A stretch of DNA of 64,000 nucleotides, taken from Mytilus edulis. Taxonomy: Eukaryota; Mollusca; Bivalvia; Mytilida; Mytilidae. The notes under the pieces were generated by a model. The model was not told where the DNA came from. It saw only the letters and a list, made by a program, of their open reading frames with translations, and did not search any database. A program made the position numbers and the translations under genes. Numbering within the stretch: the first letter of the stretch is position 1; the number at the start of each line of letters is the position of its first letter. The stretch covers positions 42,991,601-43,055,600 of the forward strand of contig NC_092356.1 in the NCBI RefSeq assembly GCF_963676685.1, in the 5' to 3' direction. Shown here one piece after another: positions 23,950 through 37,046 of the stretch.

Positions 23950-24480
23950 TTTGGATTTTTGGAAGATTTTTGTCTAAATTATACGGGAACTAGGATGACT
24001 TTTGATTGTAGAAATCTAGATTCTGTTTTGGGCAATGAATTTAAAGTTGCAAACAAATTATTTGAAACAATTAATTAAGGTAGAATTGCTGGCTCCTTTT
24101 GATGATGCAATTTCAGAAATATCAAATCTGCGGCACCATGTTCGGCTCACTACGTCAATTTAGGAAGACATAAAGCTGTGGTCTTTATTTTCAGATTGTT
24201 TTAATGGCAAATGTTATTTTCCCGATTCCGATTGGATATCAGATGTTGATATGGAGTTATTCACGTTTAGTGTTGGGAGTGCGTTTGGTTAAGGTGCTTC
24301 GTATGTACATCCTAATTTGGTTTTCTTTCCTTCGTCGTCATTTTGGTTAGGTTGAGATATATTAAAGGACATTGCATTTTGGAGTTATAACCTATTGCAT
24401 TAGCCTTTCATTTGTGGTATGAGACCTCTGCGAATAAGAAAATTGAATTTTAAAACATCTAGATCAAGAAGGGTAATGCA
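23950..24480 (+). pseudogene. Decayed DIRS-type retroelement reverse transcriptase / RNase H
   Basis: Frame pieces from 23957 read FLEDFCLNYTGTRMTF, then RNLDSVLG, a stop, then GRIAG and, after a frame change, PFDDA. The NL...V..K...E...GRIAGPF order is a hallmark of the RT start in DIRS-type (tyrosine-recombinase) retroelements. Around 24210-24290 a SDWISDVDMELFTFSVGSAF segment recalls the RNase H start, and near 24390-24440 HLWYETSANKKIEF also fits. Several stops and frameshifts interrupt it. No recombinase domain or terminal repeats seen. Confidence 0.65.
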
Positions 24481-26693
24481 TATTCTTGATGGCTTAGTCT
24501 GAAAATCTAGTCTTTAATTTTTCAGTTCAAAGCTATGCATATGTAAACAAACAAAAACTGTCGACAACTGGGTTTTGTGTCTTTCGGGATTCATGCGATG
24601 CCTTTATTTTTAGATTTTCAACCTTGATTTGAGCCTGCTTGGTTAATTTACGACATTCGAACATCGGTAGACTTCAACTGCCTTAAATTACTTTCATGAC
24701 ATATAGTCCAGCCTTAAAATCAACGACACTACATGTACAAAACAAAAGGATATTATTTTAATGGACTTTTCATATGTTGAAATTAAACACGTTTGCAAAT
24801 TACATTCATAACACAGTTCGAGTTTATTCGTTTCAAATTTATATATTTATCTTACTAAACATGCTAAAATTAATCATTCGGCTAATATTTGAAAAATTTT
24901 CATATAATTGAGAAATGCCTTTACAAATATTATTGATGAAAATATTGAACTCTCAGTTAGATTCTAAAAGGTAAAGTCAATAGGAAAAGGGGTTACCTGC
25001 ATGTTATCATTACTGATTTGTAGACTACATTATTAAAAGAGCAATCATATTTCTAAGTTTACCTTTTTGATATGAACATTCCTTGCAGATATTTTTAAAG
25101 GTATTTTGCATTTAAACTTTTCTTACCCTTTCTTTTTTTTTTTTTTGGTACTTTATGCCTTTTGTGATGGTACGTTTTGTGTACTTTTTAAATCATTATT
25201 AATAATAATTTTACAATTTAAGTAATTTTTTTTTAATTCTCTAAGGAAGTATTATTTTATATTTTTTCTTAAGGCGTCAGAATTGGAACAAAAGTTATTA
25301 ACTCCCTCCTTTAAGTGGGAGGAGATAAAACAAGATTGAGATCGATAAGATTTGATTAAACAATACCAATTTGATAATGACATTGCATAACTCATATCAT
25401 TTTTCTCTGAAACAGAAAAAAGGCCATGGAAATTTTGTTTTTATTGCAATTTGACTCTATTATTAGATATTTTATGACATTCGTTATCACAATCATTAAT
25501 TGTGCATTATTGCATAAAAATAATAATTGGATATAGTACTTCTCAATCAATAGAAAGTTATCAGAAAATTCATTTCTTTTTGATAACGCGGTTGTTTTTG
25601 TTACATGAACAGTACCAAATATTTTGAACCAGATGGGCATTTGACAACAAATATGTTTCTATATATGGCAATGCATATGTTCAGTAAACCTGACATGACT
25701 ATATTTAGAAAATCTTAAAATTATTGCGAATAGAGGCATTATTAAATTTAAAAGTGAATTTATTTCATATATTGTACTAATGTGAATCCTCATAAAACTG
25801 AAAGCTTACCCTTAAACAACATAATTATTGTAAACAACAAATGAAGACTGTATATCACTGCCGTGCAAATTTTTAACTCGAAAAATATTGTCATATTTGT
25901 AACTCCTCAGTTGCTTTTTGCTATGGTATCTTATAGATGCAAGCCATAAAATACTCCCATGTACTCACAACTCAACAGTGAAGACTCATTTAAGGCCATT
26001 ACTTACACTTTAAAACATTCTTATTCGAAACACAATTGAAAACAACAATTTATATTGAGCAAAGTGTCTATATCTATATTAATTTAATTAATGTAAATAT
26101 TGGTGTTCATTTTATCGATCGATGAAAGACTTTGTTAAATATTTTTCACAACTAGTCTTTACTTTGTGTTATTCTGAGGTAAAACAAAGTATTAAATACT
26201 TTTAAATTTTTAAATAGCATCACCAAGATTAGTTTTTCATATCGACGTGTTTTTCAACAGGCTGCTGGCATTGCTCTAGAACCGTGTGGCTCTTTTGTTC
26301 TGATAAAACAGACTTCTTACGGGAGCATTGAAAAAGATGCAATAGTACCACAGACTGCTTTATAGAAAATGTCCACTCACATAAAAATTAAAAAAATATT
26401 CAAGGTTTGCTGACTTTGTTTACTTTATCGATCCCCTTGAAATAACAGTAAAAGATACAACTACGATAGTATACATTCGACTCCAAAGATTTCCTTACAA
26501 TACAAAATTAACAGCGATGATCATTAGCTAAGAAATTTACGACAAAAGGAGCAAATTCAAACTGAAAACTGACTATTCACATGTAGCAGCCAGCACCTGC
26601 ATGTATTGTATGCATGTCATGTGTGGGACATTTTTTTAATTTATTAAAATAGCTTTTCACAAAGAAGCTATTGTACCAATACCTCTGAATGAT
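24481..26693. other. No gene seen
   Basis: AT-rich sequence with homopolymer runs. The 82-codon minus-strand frame at 25392-25640 shows no motif. Confidence 0.45.
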
Positions 26694-26905
26694 ATAATGA
26701 TAAAATTGAACTTATTTGTGTACGTTAAATACCCTTCCGGATCACCTGAGATCACCCCTAGTTTTTGTAGGGGTTCATGTTGTTTAGTCTTTAGCTTTCT
26801 ATGTTGCGCCATGTATTCTATTGTTTGTCTGTTTGTGTTTTTCATTTTTAGCCAGGCGTTGTCAGTTTATTTTCGATTTATGAGTTTGACTGTCCCTCTA
26901 GAATC
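26694..26905 (-). repeat. Family A, reverse orientation
   Basis: CCTTCCGGATCACCTGAGAT, CATGTTGTTTAGTCTTTAGC, GCCAGGCGTTGTCAGTTTAT and TGACTGTCCCTC are the reverse of the family A landmarks. Other copies: 18775-18975, 34935-35085, 36372-36520 (reverse), 40172-40366, 45345-45510 (reverse), 48505-48640 (reverse), 53213-53365, 55700-55765 (partial), 57805-57950. Confidence 0.75.
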
Positions 26906-26974
26906 TTTCAACCCTCTTTTATATATGTCTTTGATTTGTGCAACAGCTACATTCTATCAAATATATTCATTATG

Positions 26975-28260
26975 TTATGTACCGTAATTTTTAACCTGAG
27001 GAAAATATATAATGACATTAATTAACAAATCTATACCACGTTTTCTTTTTGTATTAGGCAAATTACATTTACCATTTGTATTAGACATTATCAAAGTGAA
27101 AACTGTAGGTAATACCATATGGTTTTGTCTCATGGTTATTAGTGGTATATTAACGTTGTTACCAGAACAAGAGAAAACATGTGCGTCTTTCTCAGGATAC
27201 TTTAATATAATCTTAGTCGGCCAAATATCGGTCACGTTGAATAAAGGTTACACAATGTTAACGATACCTTTCCGAGATGATGTGAGATTTATATTAAAAC
27301 ATTAATAAGATATAGACTGAATCTTGTTCGTTTTATTAAGGAATATGGTATAGCATAAGGAGAATATGTTTCAAAGTCTACGTGTCCGGAAATTGTGTCT
27401 AATGACAAATTAACTGAAAATTGCAGAATCTCGTAAATAAACATGGGTCACAGGTAATGAAAATCTATTAACTGTCATTAACTTCGTGTAGTGATGTAAT
27501 ACACAACAATTATTTCCCTCTACGATGTACGAACATGCAATTTGATAAAGCAGTAGCATGCACGAGACAGGTTATCAAGGACGAAAACCATCTAGAATAT
27601 ACACTTACTTGTGTAAAGGTCGATAAATACGTATATACTAAATTAAGGCCTGGTATCTATGATGAGTTTATTTAGACGTTATACGAAAACCCTAAGATTT
27701 ATATTCGACAGATCAACGCAGAATGTGAGAGGATGAACTGACCCATGAATCTTTAGCAGTTTCTCAAATGCAATTTCTGTCTTTTTTTCAAGGTGAAATT
27801 TCTCTAAAGTAATCATTGGTTTTCATTTTTGAAACGCAGCTGCAAATCTCATTTAAACAATTTCATTCTTAATTCTATAACAAAATTGCAACTTTTCATA
27901 CCAAAAATCGAATAGGTTATATAGCAGGGGATTGTTTTTGGTCAATTAAAAAACCATCCATGGAAATAAAACATTAATAATACTTATTATTTTCAAAGAA
28001 GCACCTGCTTTTTAAGACTCTGCAGGTTTACCTGTTTAGCATCTTTACTTAATAAAGGATGCATATATACAAATATACAAATCAATGTTGGGTATCAAAA
28101 AGTAGATTAGTAAACATGAAGTATAGCATGAGTAATTATGAATTAATTATTTTCAAAAACTGAAAATTTAAGAAAGGTATGGTATATATCATGTTCTTAG
28201 GGAAAAATTAAAATAACAAAAATACCGAGGTCAATTCAAAACGGAAAATCCGTAATCAAA
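26975..28260. other. No gene supported
   Basis: Two overlapping frames on opposite strands (27012-27305 plus, 26975-27235 minus) lack motifs or splice context. A 47-codon plus-strand stretch from 27539 looks compositionally protein-like but is too short to call. Confidence 0.35.
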
Positions 28261-28261
28261 G

Positions 28262-28425
28262 CTAAAACACAACAAAAAAGTAGATATATATTCCTGACTT
28301 AGTACATGCGTTTTCTTTTGTAGAAACCCGATTTTTTTTAGCAAGCTAAACCTCTCACTTGTATTACAGTCGCAAAAAAAAACCCCAATTAAATTGAGAA
28401 CAATGTGTGAACAAAGCAAACAAAC
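28262..28425 (-). repeat. Family D, reverse orientation
   Basis: ATTCCTGACTTAGTACATGC and AGCAAGCTAAACCTCTCACT, followed by TTGTATTACAGTCGCA, mirror the middle of family D. Confidence 0.6.
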
Positions 28426-28577
28426 ATCATAGGTAAATATTTATTGACAATTGATCTGAGGATACTTCGGGACTAGAATTCCATCGACTGCGTTACCTTA
28501 ACCGTGTTTGGCATACCTTTTTTGGAATTATCGGTCCTCAATGCTCTTCAACTGTGTACCTGTTTTGCCTCAAAAAA

Positions 28578-28645
28578 TATTTTGATCTGAGCGTCACTGA
28601 TGAGTCGTATATATTTTATTATAAGCCTAGTACCTTTGATAACTA
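28578..28645 (-). repeat. Family C core, reverse
   Basis: GAGCGTCACTGATGAGTCGT followed by AAGCCTAGTACCTTTGATAA mirrors 5970-6045. Confidence 0.65.
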
Positions 28646-28817
28646 TTTACATACTCAACTTATCAACTATGGAAAACCATAAGTTGACCTTTATAAGTCT
28701 TTGGTTGTTTGGGCTTTTTTCTCTCGTTCAGATGAATGCCTAACACCTACTGTTATCAATGTATTGTCTGGTCATCTGTCACAATGGTATGGCCTCTTAA
28801 AGTTCATCATTAGAATA

Positions 28818-28925
28818 ATATGAAAATCAAGAGTTGTACTATGATTGTCAATGAGACAACTATCTACAAAATTTGGATGATAAAGTATTTATAGGTCACC
28901 GTACGGCCTTCAACCAAATATAATG
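28818..28925 (+). repeat. Family B partial copy
   Basis: TATGATTGTCAATGAGACAA and ATAGGTCACCGTACGGCCTT match the left part of the fullest copy at 51727. Confidence 0.7.
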
Positions 28926-29754
28926 GTCATTATATGAACGTTGTGACCTTACTTTTGATATCATTTCACTTTCTAAGTAGATCATATATAAGTTAAGTAT
29001 GTAATTGATTAACCGGCTTTAGAGGCATGATGACTTCTGTCTATGATTTTCCTGTTTTACATTTCCACTTAATCAAACAGTACAATTGAAATACGCACGG
29101 AACAGCAAAATCTTTTTTTCCAGTTGACAAGACTCTAATTAGGGATACTTGCCTTGTGTCTAACTAACATTAAAACCTCGACATATACAGACAGAGTCTA
29201 AATGATTTATAACTTTGTAATGAAGATATTACTAATGTGTAGTGATATAAATACGGAGTCGTTTGACCTCTAATTTTCTTAAGTGCAATTCATTGAGTTA
29301 ATTAATGGTATATTTTACAAATAGATACTCGTTTATCCAGTATATAACGAAATAACTAAAGTATTTACCTCATTTCTCAAGAATAACCATTTCAGTCTTT
29401 TTAATTTGAATTTAGAAATTATCATAATAAGTATCAATATCAAGGTAACTACTTTAATTAAAAATCATTAAATCATCATTTGTGCTTAACGCAATACAAA
29501 AAAGATCAGATATGATATGGTTCTCTGTAAGAAGAGTAACTATCAAAGAAGGCGGTGCACGGTCTTCATCAAAGAACAAAGTCACCAGGAACAAATGTGT
29601 ACAAAGAAAAATTTATAAAACAAATAGATCTTAAAGACAATTAAATATAACTGCAATTAGTTAAACGTTTTAGATTAAATATATGCAAAAGAGGCAGAAT
29701 AAACAAATTCACCATTCAAAACCCATAATTCAAAGTAAAATTAACGAAGCGTCA

Positions 29755-30380
29755 ATAACCGAGTGAGTAAGCCTCTCCTGCCAGCAGTACATAGCCTCTA
29801 CACTGTCACGGCTTCTACAGTGCCTCCCCGCGACAGCGCATGGTAACTGGGATCTAGTATATCAGGCTTCACTGTAGAAGATCTTCGAGCAGTAAGGGCC
29901 CTAAAGATGCGGAGTGTATACCCACTGGGGTATGGACACGCCCTTACTCTCACCAATCTTGCCCCAGCTATGGGTAAATAGCCGTTTAGATGAAGGTTAT
30001 TTATCTAGGAGAAAGAAAACTCCAAAATAAAAAAGGGCAGATAATGGTTCATCAGCCTTGGTCGACAACTTATCTAAAGGAAGGAAACCTAGACAAAAAA
30101 ATCCCTGGCCCTCCAAGTAGGGGGTTCGGTATAGGGCCAACAACCCTATCATGAAAAAGGTTTAAGTTACGGAAACAGCAACAAAGGTATGCAAGTACAA
30201 AGTATGTGCTTAGTCTCAAAATCGAGGAAAAGAGAAAGAAATAGAAAACACGACACTTGGAAAATATCAGTGGTCGCTTGTTGCACACATATACTCCAAA
30301 GTGATCAATTAATATATTGGTGGCATCCGTTAATGTTTCCAAACTTATCGTTGGGCCAATCAATCTAATTTTCAATATCT
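29755..30380 (+). mobile_element. GC-richer block, possible 5' end of a non-LTR retroelement
   Basis: Stands out by higher GC from its AT-rich surroundings. It has a leader-like stretch (CTCTCCTGCCAGCAGTACAT near 29775, CCCACTGGGGTATGGACACG near 29922), then GGGGGTTCGGTATAGGGCCA and ACAACCCTATCATGAAAAAG. This is followed by a basic, decayed plus-strand reading with an RKREKE-like stretch. Such leaders before a basic N-terminus and an endonuclease start are known from RTE-like elements. No complete endonuclease or RT is visible, so it would be a 5' fragment. The minus-strand 101-codon frame is probably a shadow. Confidence 0.4.
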
Positions 30381-30554
30381 AGTGCATATTTTTGCCTGGA
30401 CCTATCGATATCATAAATAAATTATTTAATGAAATTGTTTGTTTCGTTATAATGAATATGTAAGCAATTTTGCCGCTAATCAACGGAAATCAGAAGATCA
30501 TTTATTTCCTGGTGGGTATCATTGAAAAGCCCCAAAATTGGCACATCAATATAA

Positions 30555-30775
30555 AAAAAGCAGATGCGGTATGATTGGTAATTAAACAACTCTTAATCAG
30601 AGACCAAGAGATACTGAAGTTAGCAACTATAAGTCATCCTAAATCCTTTTAAAATGAGTTAAACTAATACAACATAATCAGCTGTTAAAAGCCCCGAAAT
30701 GGTTAATGCAAAACATTTACAACGAGAAATCGTACGTCCTGATGTATGTAAAAATTTACAAACCCAAAAAAAAAA
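30555..30775 (+). repeat. Family B, diverged copy
   Basis: GCAGATGCGGTATGATTGGT, TCAGCTGTTAAAAGCCCCGA and AACGAGAAATCGTACGTCCT follow the family B order with many changes. Confidence 0.5.
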
Positions 30776-32165
30776 CAAACAGACCCTCTGTTTACAGCGT
30801 CTCGGCAATATATACCTTTTCATTTTGACATAAAATTTTCGATGGAATGTAACAGTTGCTTTTTCTGTTTAACGATGTTTAACCTACTTAAAAGTGAGAA
30901 TAATAGGTTTTTAAAATTCTTTTATTTACTCCACATTAAGAAACTTCAGTTCGTTGTAAAACTACAACCGTAAACATTGTTTTGACCAAATTCCCCATCG
31001 TCCCATTTATATTTTTTAACATGTACAAACATTAGCAATACTATACCATATAATTTATTTTAATCAAACAGACATGTCATTCTAATTGTATTCCAATTTC
31101 TTTATTTGGTGTTTTCTTATATAAATCTCCTGGTTTAAGACATAAAATCAAACATTAGCGGAGCTTTATTTCTCATCAGGCATCTAAAACAGCACATCTA
31201 TGGTAATATTAGACATTGAGCGTAAGATTTTTTCCTATGAGCTATTAGGTTTAGTCATTTATGTGCATTTTATGTGTCTCTGAATACTATAATTGGGAAT
31301 ACATGACATGATTAAGACAAATAGAGAAATTCATTTATGCAATACTTGGGAATTAAAAGGATTTAGACGAACGCACTTTGAAAATATTACTTTCAAATCA
31401 ATTTTCTTAACAACAAAAGCTTTGTAACATTTTTGTATGTGAGGCTGATATGAATGCCAGATTTAAGAGAATACACATTTTTTATGTAATATATTATGTA
31501 TAGGTCCTGGATTTAAGTACTATACACTTTTATGTAATTATCCCAAATAAACGATGAGAATGGAAAAATGCAAGTTCAAGTATTAATTTCCATAAAAAAT
31601 GAACAAATAAAACTTAATCCAAAAAAATATTTATAATATGATCCTTTAAACAGTACTGCCAAATAGGTTTCATTCTAAATAACAATAGTTCACCCTGAAT
31701 GCTAAGTCCGTGTAAACACGATTACAACTCTATCTGCATTGCATGAATGAACATAATTTCTTCAATATATGTAAGATGATGGAAGTATTATATCAATATA
31801 ATACTTTCATGATTAGATATATAATGGATTATTTGTCTTAATGAAAAGATAGACAAGTCACAAATGTCTTGCATGTTTATCGTTTAAAGTATCAATAAAA
31901 TCAAAATCAAACGTCCGCCAGGAAAAGAGCAATTTTATTTGGAAAGGACTTTTATAATTCTTCATTCAAAACATTTTATATGAAAATAATGAATTGAAAA
32001 CATTGCTGTATAAACAACTGGATTTACCTTTATCTGGAAATCTAAAAAAAAAAAAGCAAAGGGTGTATAATAACTTTAGGATTTATATAACCAAAGGGTA
32101 CTAAACAGACTATCTTGTATCTTCTGACATCAGACTCGGACTTCTCTTGAACTGAATTTTAATGT
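30776..32165. other. No gene seen
   Basis: AT-rich, no open frame of note and no repeat recognised. Confidence 0.45.
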
Positions 32166-32517
32166 GCGTATTGTTATGCGTTTACTTTTCTACATTTGTT
32201 AGAGGTATAGGGAGAGGGTTGAGATCTCACAAACATGTTTAACCCCGCCGCAATTTCTATCCCAAGTCAGGAGCCTCTGGTCTTTGTGACAGGCTTGTAT
32301 TATTTTAATTTTAGTTTCTTGTGTACAATTTGGAAATTAGTATGGCGTTCATTATCACTGGACTAGTATATATTTGTTTAGGGGCCAGCTGAAGGACGCC
32401 TCCGGGTGCGGGAATTTCTCGCTACATTGAAGACCTGTTGGTGACCTTCTGCTGTTGTTTTTTATTTGGTCGGGTTTTTGTCTCTTTGACACATTCCCCA
32501 TTTCCATTCTCAATTTT
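32166..32517 (+). repeat. Dispersed repeat family E, copy 1
   Basis: About 350 bp, nearly identical to 39063-39418. Landmarks: GCGTATTGTTATGCGTTTAC, GTTGAGATCTCACAAACATG, TTAACCCCGCCGC, CAAGTCAGGAGCCTCTGG, GGCCAGCTGAAGGACGCCTC and CACATTCCCCATTTCCATTC. Shorter relatives lie at 15600-15745 and 56250-56360. Confidence 0.85.
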
Positions 32518-33374
32518 AGCCTGATTCGGTAAACTTTGAATAATGGAGTAGGATTCTCAGTTAAAAGAAAGATACCAGTACCACCGAAGCACTAACTTGT
32601 CTTCAAATGGATACTTTATAATGAAGCCCAATAAAGTGTTGAATAACAAATATATCCTTGTGCATAAACTGCGTTTTTCACAATATAGACAGGAAAACTT
32701 TCGATAATAAGACAGAAAGCATTTTCCATAGAGGTTCAGGGATTAAATTATGTGACAGAACTTTAAAAAAAAAAACGAAAGTAAATTAATAGACTGCTAA
32801 ACGCATAGTACAAATTGCCAATAAGATTTGTCCAAAAAATTGTGTTCGTGCCCACAAATTACGCAAGGTATTTCTAAGAACAGAAAGATAACAAAAATAC
32901 GGCCCCAAAAATCAATAAAAAGATAAAACAAATATGTTTCTAACCATTTATGACAAAAGACCTGTGAAAAATTATTTTGAAATAGTTTCCACGCTTCTAT
33001 TTCTGTCATTACTTTTGAAAATTAATATTGATTTGTTGTGTCTTAGTAAATCATAAAGAATGATATATAGAATAAAGCTTTCATTGACAGCTTTCAAGCA
33101 GTTTTATCATCATCAGTGTCATCACGGGTTTTTATATCACATTTATATTCGCGTCATTATCATATTGTCCATGACTTATTGTTTTTCTTGCAATTTTGAC
33201 CGAATTTTTTCAGTTCTTTTTTATTCTTTTTGTAGACCAAAGCTGTTCATCTAAATTTTGGGAAAAAGTATGATAAGTCATTTTCGTTTATCGATTATCA
33301 GTGATTCGTAATATATGTTAAAGCTGAGCTTATTTTTAAACTGTTCAAATGTTAATCTTTGGGTTAAATAGACC

Positions 33375-33482
33375 TAAATAAATTGTTGAAGGCCGTACTG
33401 TGACCTATAGTTGTTAATTTCTGTGTTATTTTTGGTCTCTTGTGGAGAGTTGTCTCATTGACGATCATAACACTTTTTTCTA
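33375..33482 (-). repeat. Family B fragment, reverse
   Basis: GAAGGCCGTACTGTGACCTA and GGAGAGTTGTCTCATTGACG mirror the left part of family B. Confidence 0.7.
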
Positions 33483-33619
33483 ATATGAAAGTCCTTCTAA
33501 TTGAACAGAATACGGAATAATAGCAGTTGTTTGGTATAAACTTTTAGAAACAAATGAAGTTGTGACACAGGAGTCTATGGATTATTTTAAACATATGTTC
33601 TATATCTTGAAAACTGATG

Positions 33620-33805
33620 TCAGCCAAAATGAGCAGAAACCATACTACATGGTAAAGACAATAAACGAAAGAACAAAAACGATAAACAGCAACTATCGAT
33701 AACCCCTGTACAGGCTTCTGATTTGGGACAGGCACATTCAGAATTTTGCAGAGTTAAACATGTTTGCATGTGTCAAACCCTCCAATAACCAGGGGCAGTG
33801 GTGTA
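33620..33805 (+). repeat. Family B partial copy
   Basis: ATAAACAGCAACTATCG, CTTCTGATTTGGGACAGGCA and TTAAACATGTTTGCATGTGT match the right half of family B. Confidence 0.6.
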
Positions 33806-33841
33806 TCAGGACTAATAAGAATAACCTATATAAATGATATA

Positions 33842-34115
33842 TATTGCCATACAAGCAGGAGGTTCGGCATGCCACAAAACCAGTTTCAACCTACCATTTT
33901 TTCTTAAATTGTCCTGCACCAATTCAGGAAAATGGTCATTGTTATGTTATAGTTCGTTTTTGTATGTGTTACATTTTTCTGTGTTTCTGTTGTGTCGTAG
34001 TTCTCCTCTTATATTTTATGCGTTTCCCTCCGCTTTGGTTTGTAGCCCGGATATAAATTTCGAACAGCGGTATACTACTGTTGCCTTTATATATAAAGTA
34101 CACAACATTAGATAC
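33842..34115 (+). repeat. Dispersed repeat family F, copy 1
   Basis: GCCACAAAACCAGTTTCAAC, TTATGCGTTTCCCTCCGCTT, TTGTAGCCCGGATATAAATT and GCGGTATACTACTGTTGCCT also occur in the same order at 44850-45290. Its head resembles family D (AAACCAGGTTCAA). Family D-like sequence follows at 34205-34315. Confidence 0.65.
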
Positions 34116-34934
34116 AATTAAGGAACAAACAAACAAATACTAACAAAACCACGCTACACACATGATACTCATTTGCGAGTACTCGTAATTACTATTTGCT
34201 TGCTCCAAGTCCAAAATATGACAGATATAATCCATGCGTTTAAAGTGTTTGAGTTTTTGATTTTGCCATTTGATAAGGGACTTTCCGTGTTCATTTTTCC
34301 TTGTGATTTTCTTTTATTCAAATCTAATAACATCTAATAAAAAAAAAGTATTAAAGTGTCAAAATAGGAAAGGCTCAAAATAAATTAAAATAAAAGTCAT
34401 TTGGTTGTATGATTTTATTTGTAACGTACACACTACTATTTTTTGTTTTTTAAATTGGACAAAAACATTTACATAAGGACAAATAACATTATCTACATTT
34501 TTATTTATATTCATGATAGAGACATTGATATATTTGTCAAAACTAAGGTATATATAAGAAGTTTAATTCATGTATTTACTATCCTTTTTCCATAGAAAGA
34601 GAGACAACTGTGAATCCTTAATGTACACGTTATATAGCAAAAAACATCTCTTTTAGAGCAGCGGATCTGTATTGCGCAGCTAGATTTCTGTGCATTGTTT
34701 TTTAAACTGTTGTCTTTTGGTCATTTTCGTTCTTTTTGGCCATGTCTTTGCGTTGCAAAATAGTCCAAACATCCATGTTAATCTTTCGCTTCTCAGGATT
34801 TTCTCTATTTCTTTTAAATTCTTGTTTGTGATATTCGGGCGGTATTCCTATATTGAGTAGTATTTTTTTTCTTACTCACACACTGCCAATATGTTTTGTT
34901 TTAAAGACTTGACAAAATATTCATATATGTACAT

Positions 34935-35085
34935 AAAACATAAAGAGGAACAAAATATACCAAAGGAACAGTCAAGCTCATAAATCGAAAATAAACTGAC
35001 AACGCCATGGCTAAAAATGAAAAAGACAAATAGACAAACAATAGTACACATGACACAGCATAGAAAACTAAAGAATAATCTACAC
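34935..35085 (+). repeat. Family A copy
   Basis: AGAGGAACAAAATATACCAA, CTGACAACGCCATGGC and CATGACACAGCATAGAAAAC match family A. A weaker reverse trace with TTTTTGGCCATGTCTTTGCG lies at 34670-34760. Confidence 0.75.
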
Positions 35086-35094
35086 TTAAATGCA

Positions 35095-36370
35095 CAATAG
35101 AAAAGTAATTTAGATATCTGACAAAATTAATGTATATATATTACAAGTTTAATTCATGACTTTACTGTATGATTTCGGAAGGAAGAGAGTCAACTCCTAA
35201 TTCTTTATGTTTACGTTATCTATAGCATAATTCATTTCTAAATATGGATGTCAAAGAACTAAAATTTGAAACTCGAGTACTCAGTCATGATACTCGTGAG
35301 TACTCATGTACTTAAATGGATCTTTTTGCCTAGTACAAAATTTTGCTTTTGTTGGGATGTTGTATTTGTGGTTATTACCTTTCATGAACCTTAATTAGTT
35401 CAGTATGGTGCAATCGCTTAATTACTGTCTTAACGAAAGACATACGTATTGTTGCTGAACTCAAACTGTATGACTACAGAATATAATTTGATCCTTGGTT
35501 ATTTATATCGATGGTCTTTTTTGTGTCAATAGAACAATGAATAACGGACCATCTTACTTTGGTTTTTTTTTAAAAGCTATCAATATAGCATGAACAGATT
35601 TTCACAGGGCACTCCGGCTTCTTTCACCAATAAAAACTGGCCACAGCAAATAGACCAAAATTGGTGCTGAAAAGTGGCGTTAAAAACACAAAATATTAAA
35701 ATTATAATAATCTGTTCCTGTGAAGTATTTTTAATATAACGACTTGTCTCATAATTTGCCAACAATAGATTGGACTTCAAATTACTTATACGAAACTATA
35801 TCTAATCATAAATTAAACAAATGATAATGTTTCACATTTATTTTTACATTAAATTTGGATTTCATGCGATTCACGTTTACACGATAAGCAAACAAAAGTA
35901 ATTTTACGGCTTGTGAGTTATTAATTCCATGGATTCTAGAAGTGTTAATCCGTGTACAAACACTGTTACAAATGTCTCTTATCGTTTGTCGTAGAGCAAA
36001 TTCATTTTGTTCTTGTTCAAAAACATGATCCTACCCACAACTTGCTCTCGGGAAAAAAAACTATGTTGGTACTATAAAAACACGTTTTGCGGTAATTAAT
36101 AAACGCTGAGACTAAGTTATGGTACATACAAGTTTCAGGATAAACTTATTTGTGTTGTGAATATATATTATTGTTATTAGTAGTACGAAGGATATTGCAA
36201 GGGAAAACTAAAGTGAAGGGAAATGGTAAGAAGGCATGTCTCAAGATTAATAGAACACAAATGAATATCCGGGTACTAAAATTAAACTCCAGTTCTTGCT
36301 CGGAAGGTAAAGTACTCCAGTACTCACTACTATCCCTACTTCTTACACATATTGATCAAGATCTGTTTAA
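35095..36370. other. No gene seen
   Basis: AT-rich. The frames at 35580-35780 and 36150-36431 show no recognisable domain. Confidence 0.4.
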
Positions 36371-36371
36371 C

Positions 36372-36520
36372 ATTTCGGAGCACCTGAGATCACTCTCAGT
36401 ATTGGTGGTTTTATATGATACTCAGTACTGAGTTTCTGTTACATTGTTTTTCAAAATGATGTCCTTTTGTAATATTTGTTCTTTGTTTTTGTCATGGTGT
36501 TGCAAGCTCGTCTTCAGCTT
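36372..36520 (-). repeat. Family A, diverged reverse copy
   Basis: TTTCGGAGCACCTGAGATCA followed by CTCTCAGTATTGG and TTTTTGTCATGGTGTTGCAA mirrors family A. Confidence 0.55.
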
Positions 36521-37046
36521 ATGAATTTCAATGTACATTTGATAGCATTCGTCTATTTTGATATAAAATTGATATTATTGTTTTCTGTTTTCCTCTATTA
36601 AGTACAACCAATATTCAGAAACCAAACATAATTTAACATCAAACATTAGCAAAAAGTACAACTCACATTCGAACAATGGAAAGTAAATATCCACTGAATG
36701 AAACTCACATGGTATGCAAGTTGTCGATAAAAACACCAGGTGATGCTAGACAAATTAAAAAAAAACAGACAACAAAAATTCCACACACCCACATAACCAA
36801 AACCAACAAAATAAAAGGGGAAGGATGATTGACCTACCGTGTTTCTGAACGACATTTAGAAATTCAATAAAATATCTACCGGAAAATCATTACAAAATAA
36901 ATTATCTTTATTTTCATTGAGACTTAATTATCATGACTGGTGATTTTTCGTTTTTTTGCCTTAATTATTTGTATAACTTATTTTTCGTAAGGAATCGGTC
37001 ATGCTGGTTGATGTGGTCTGTTATACTGTTCAGTATTTGTGTGTGC

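Noticed and set aside
26975-27305. Overlapping frames of 86 and 97 codons on opposite strands
   Set aside because: No recognised motif, no splice sites, and both cannot be assumed coding. Left uncalled.
27539-27685. A 47-codon plus-strand frame with ordinary protein composition
   Set aside because: Too short, no family resemblance and no splice context.
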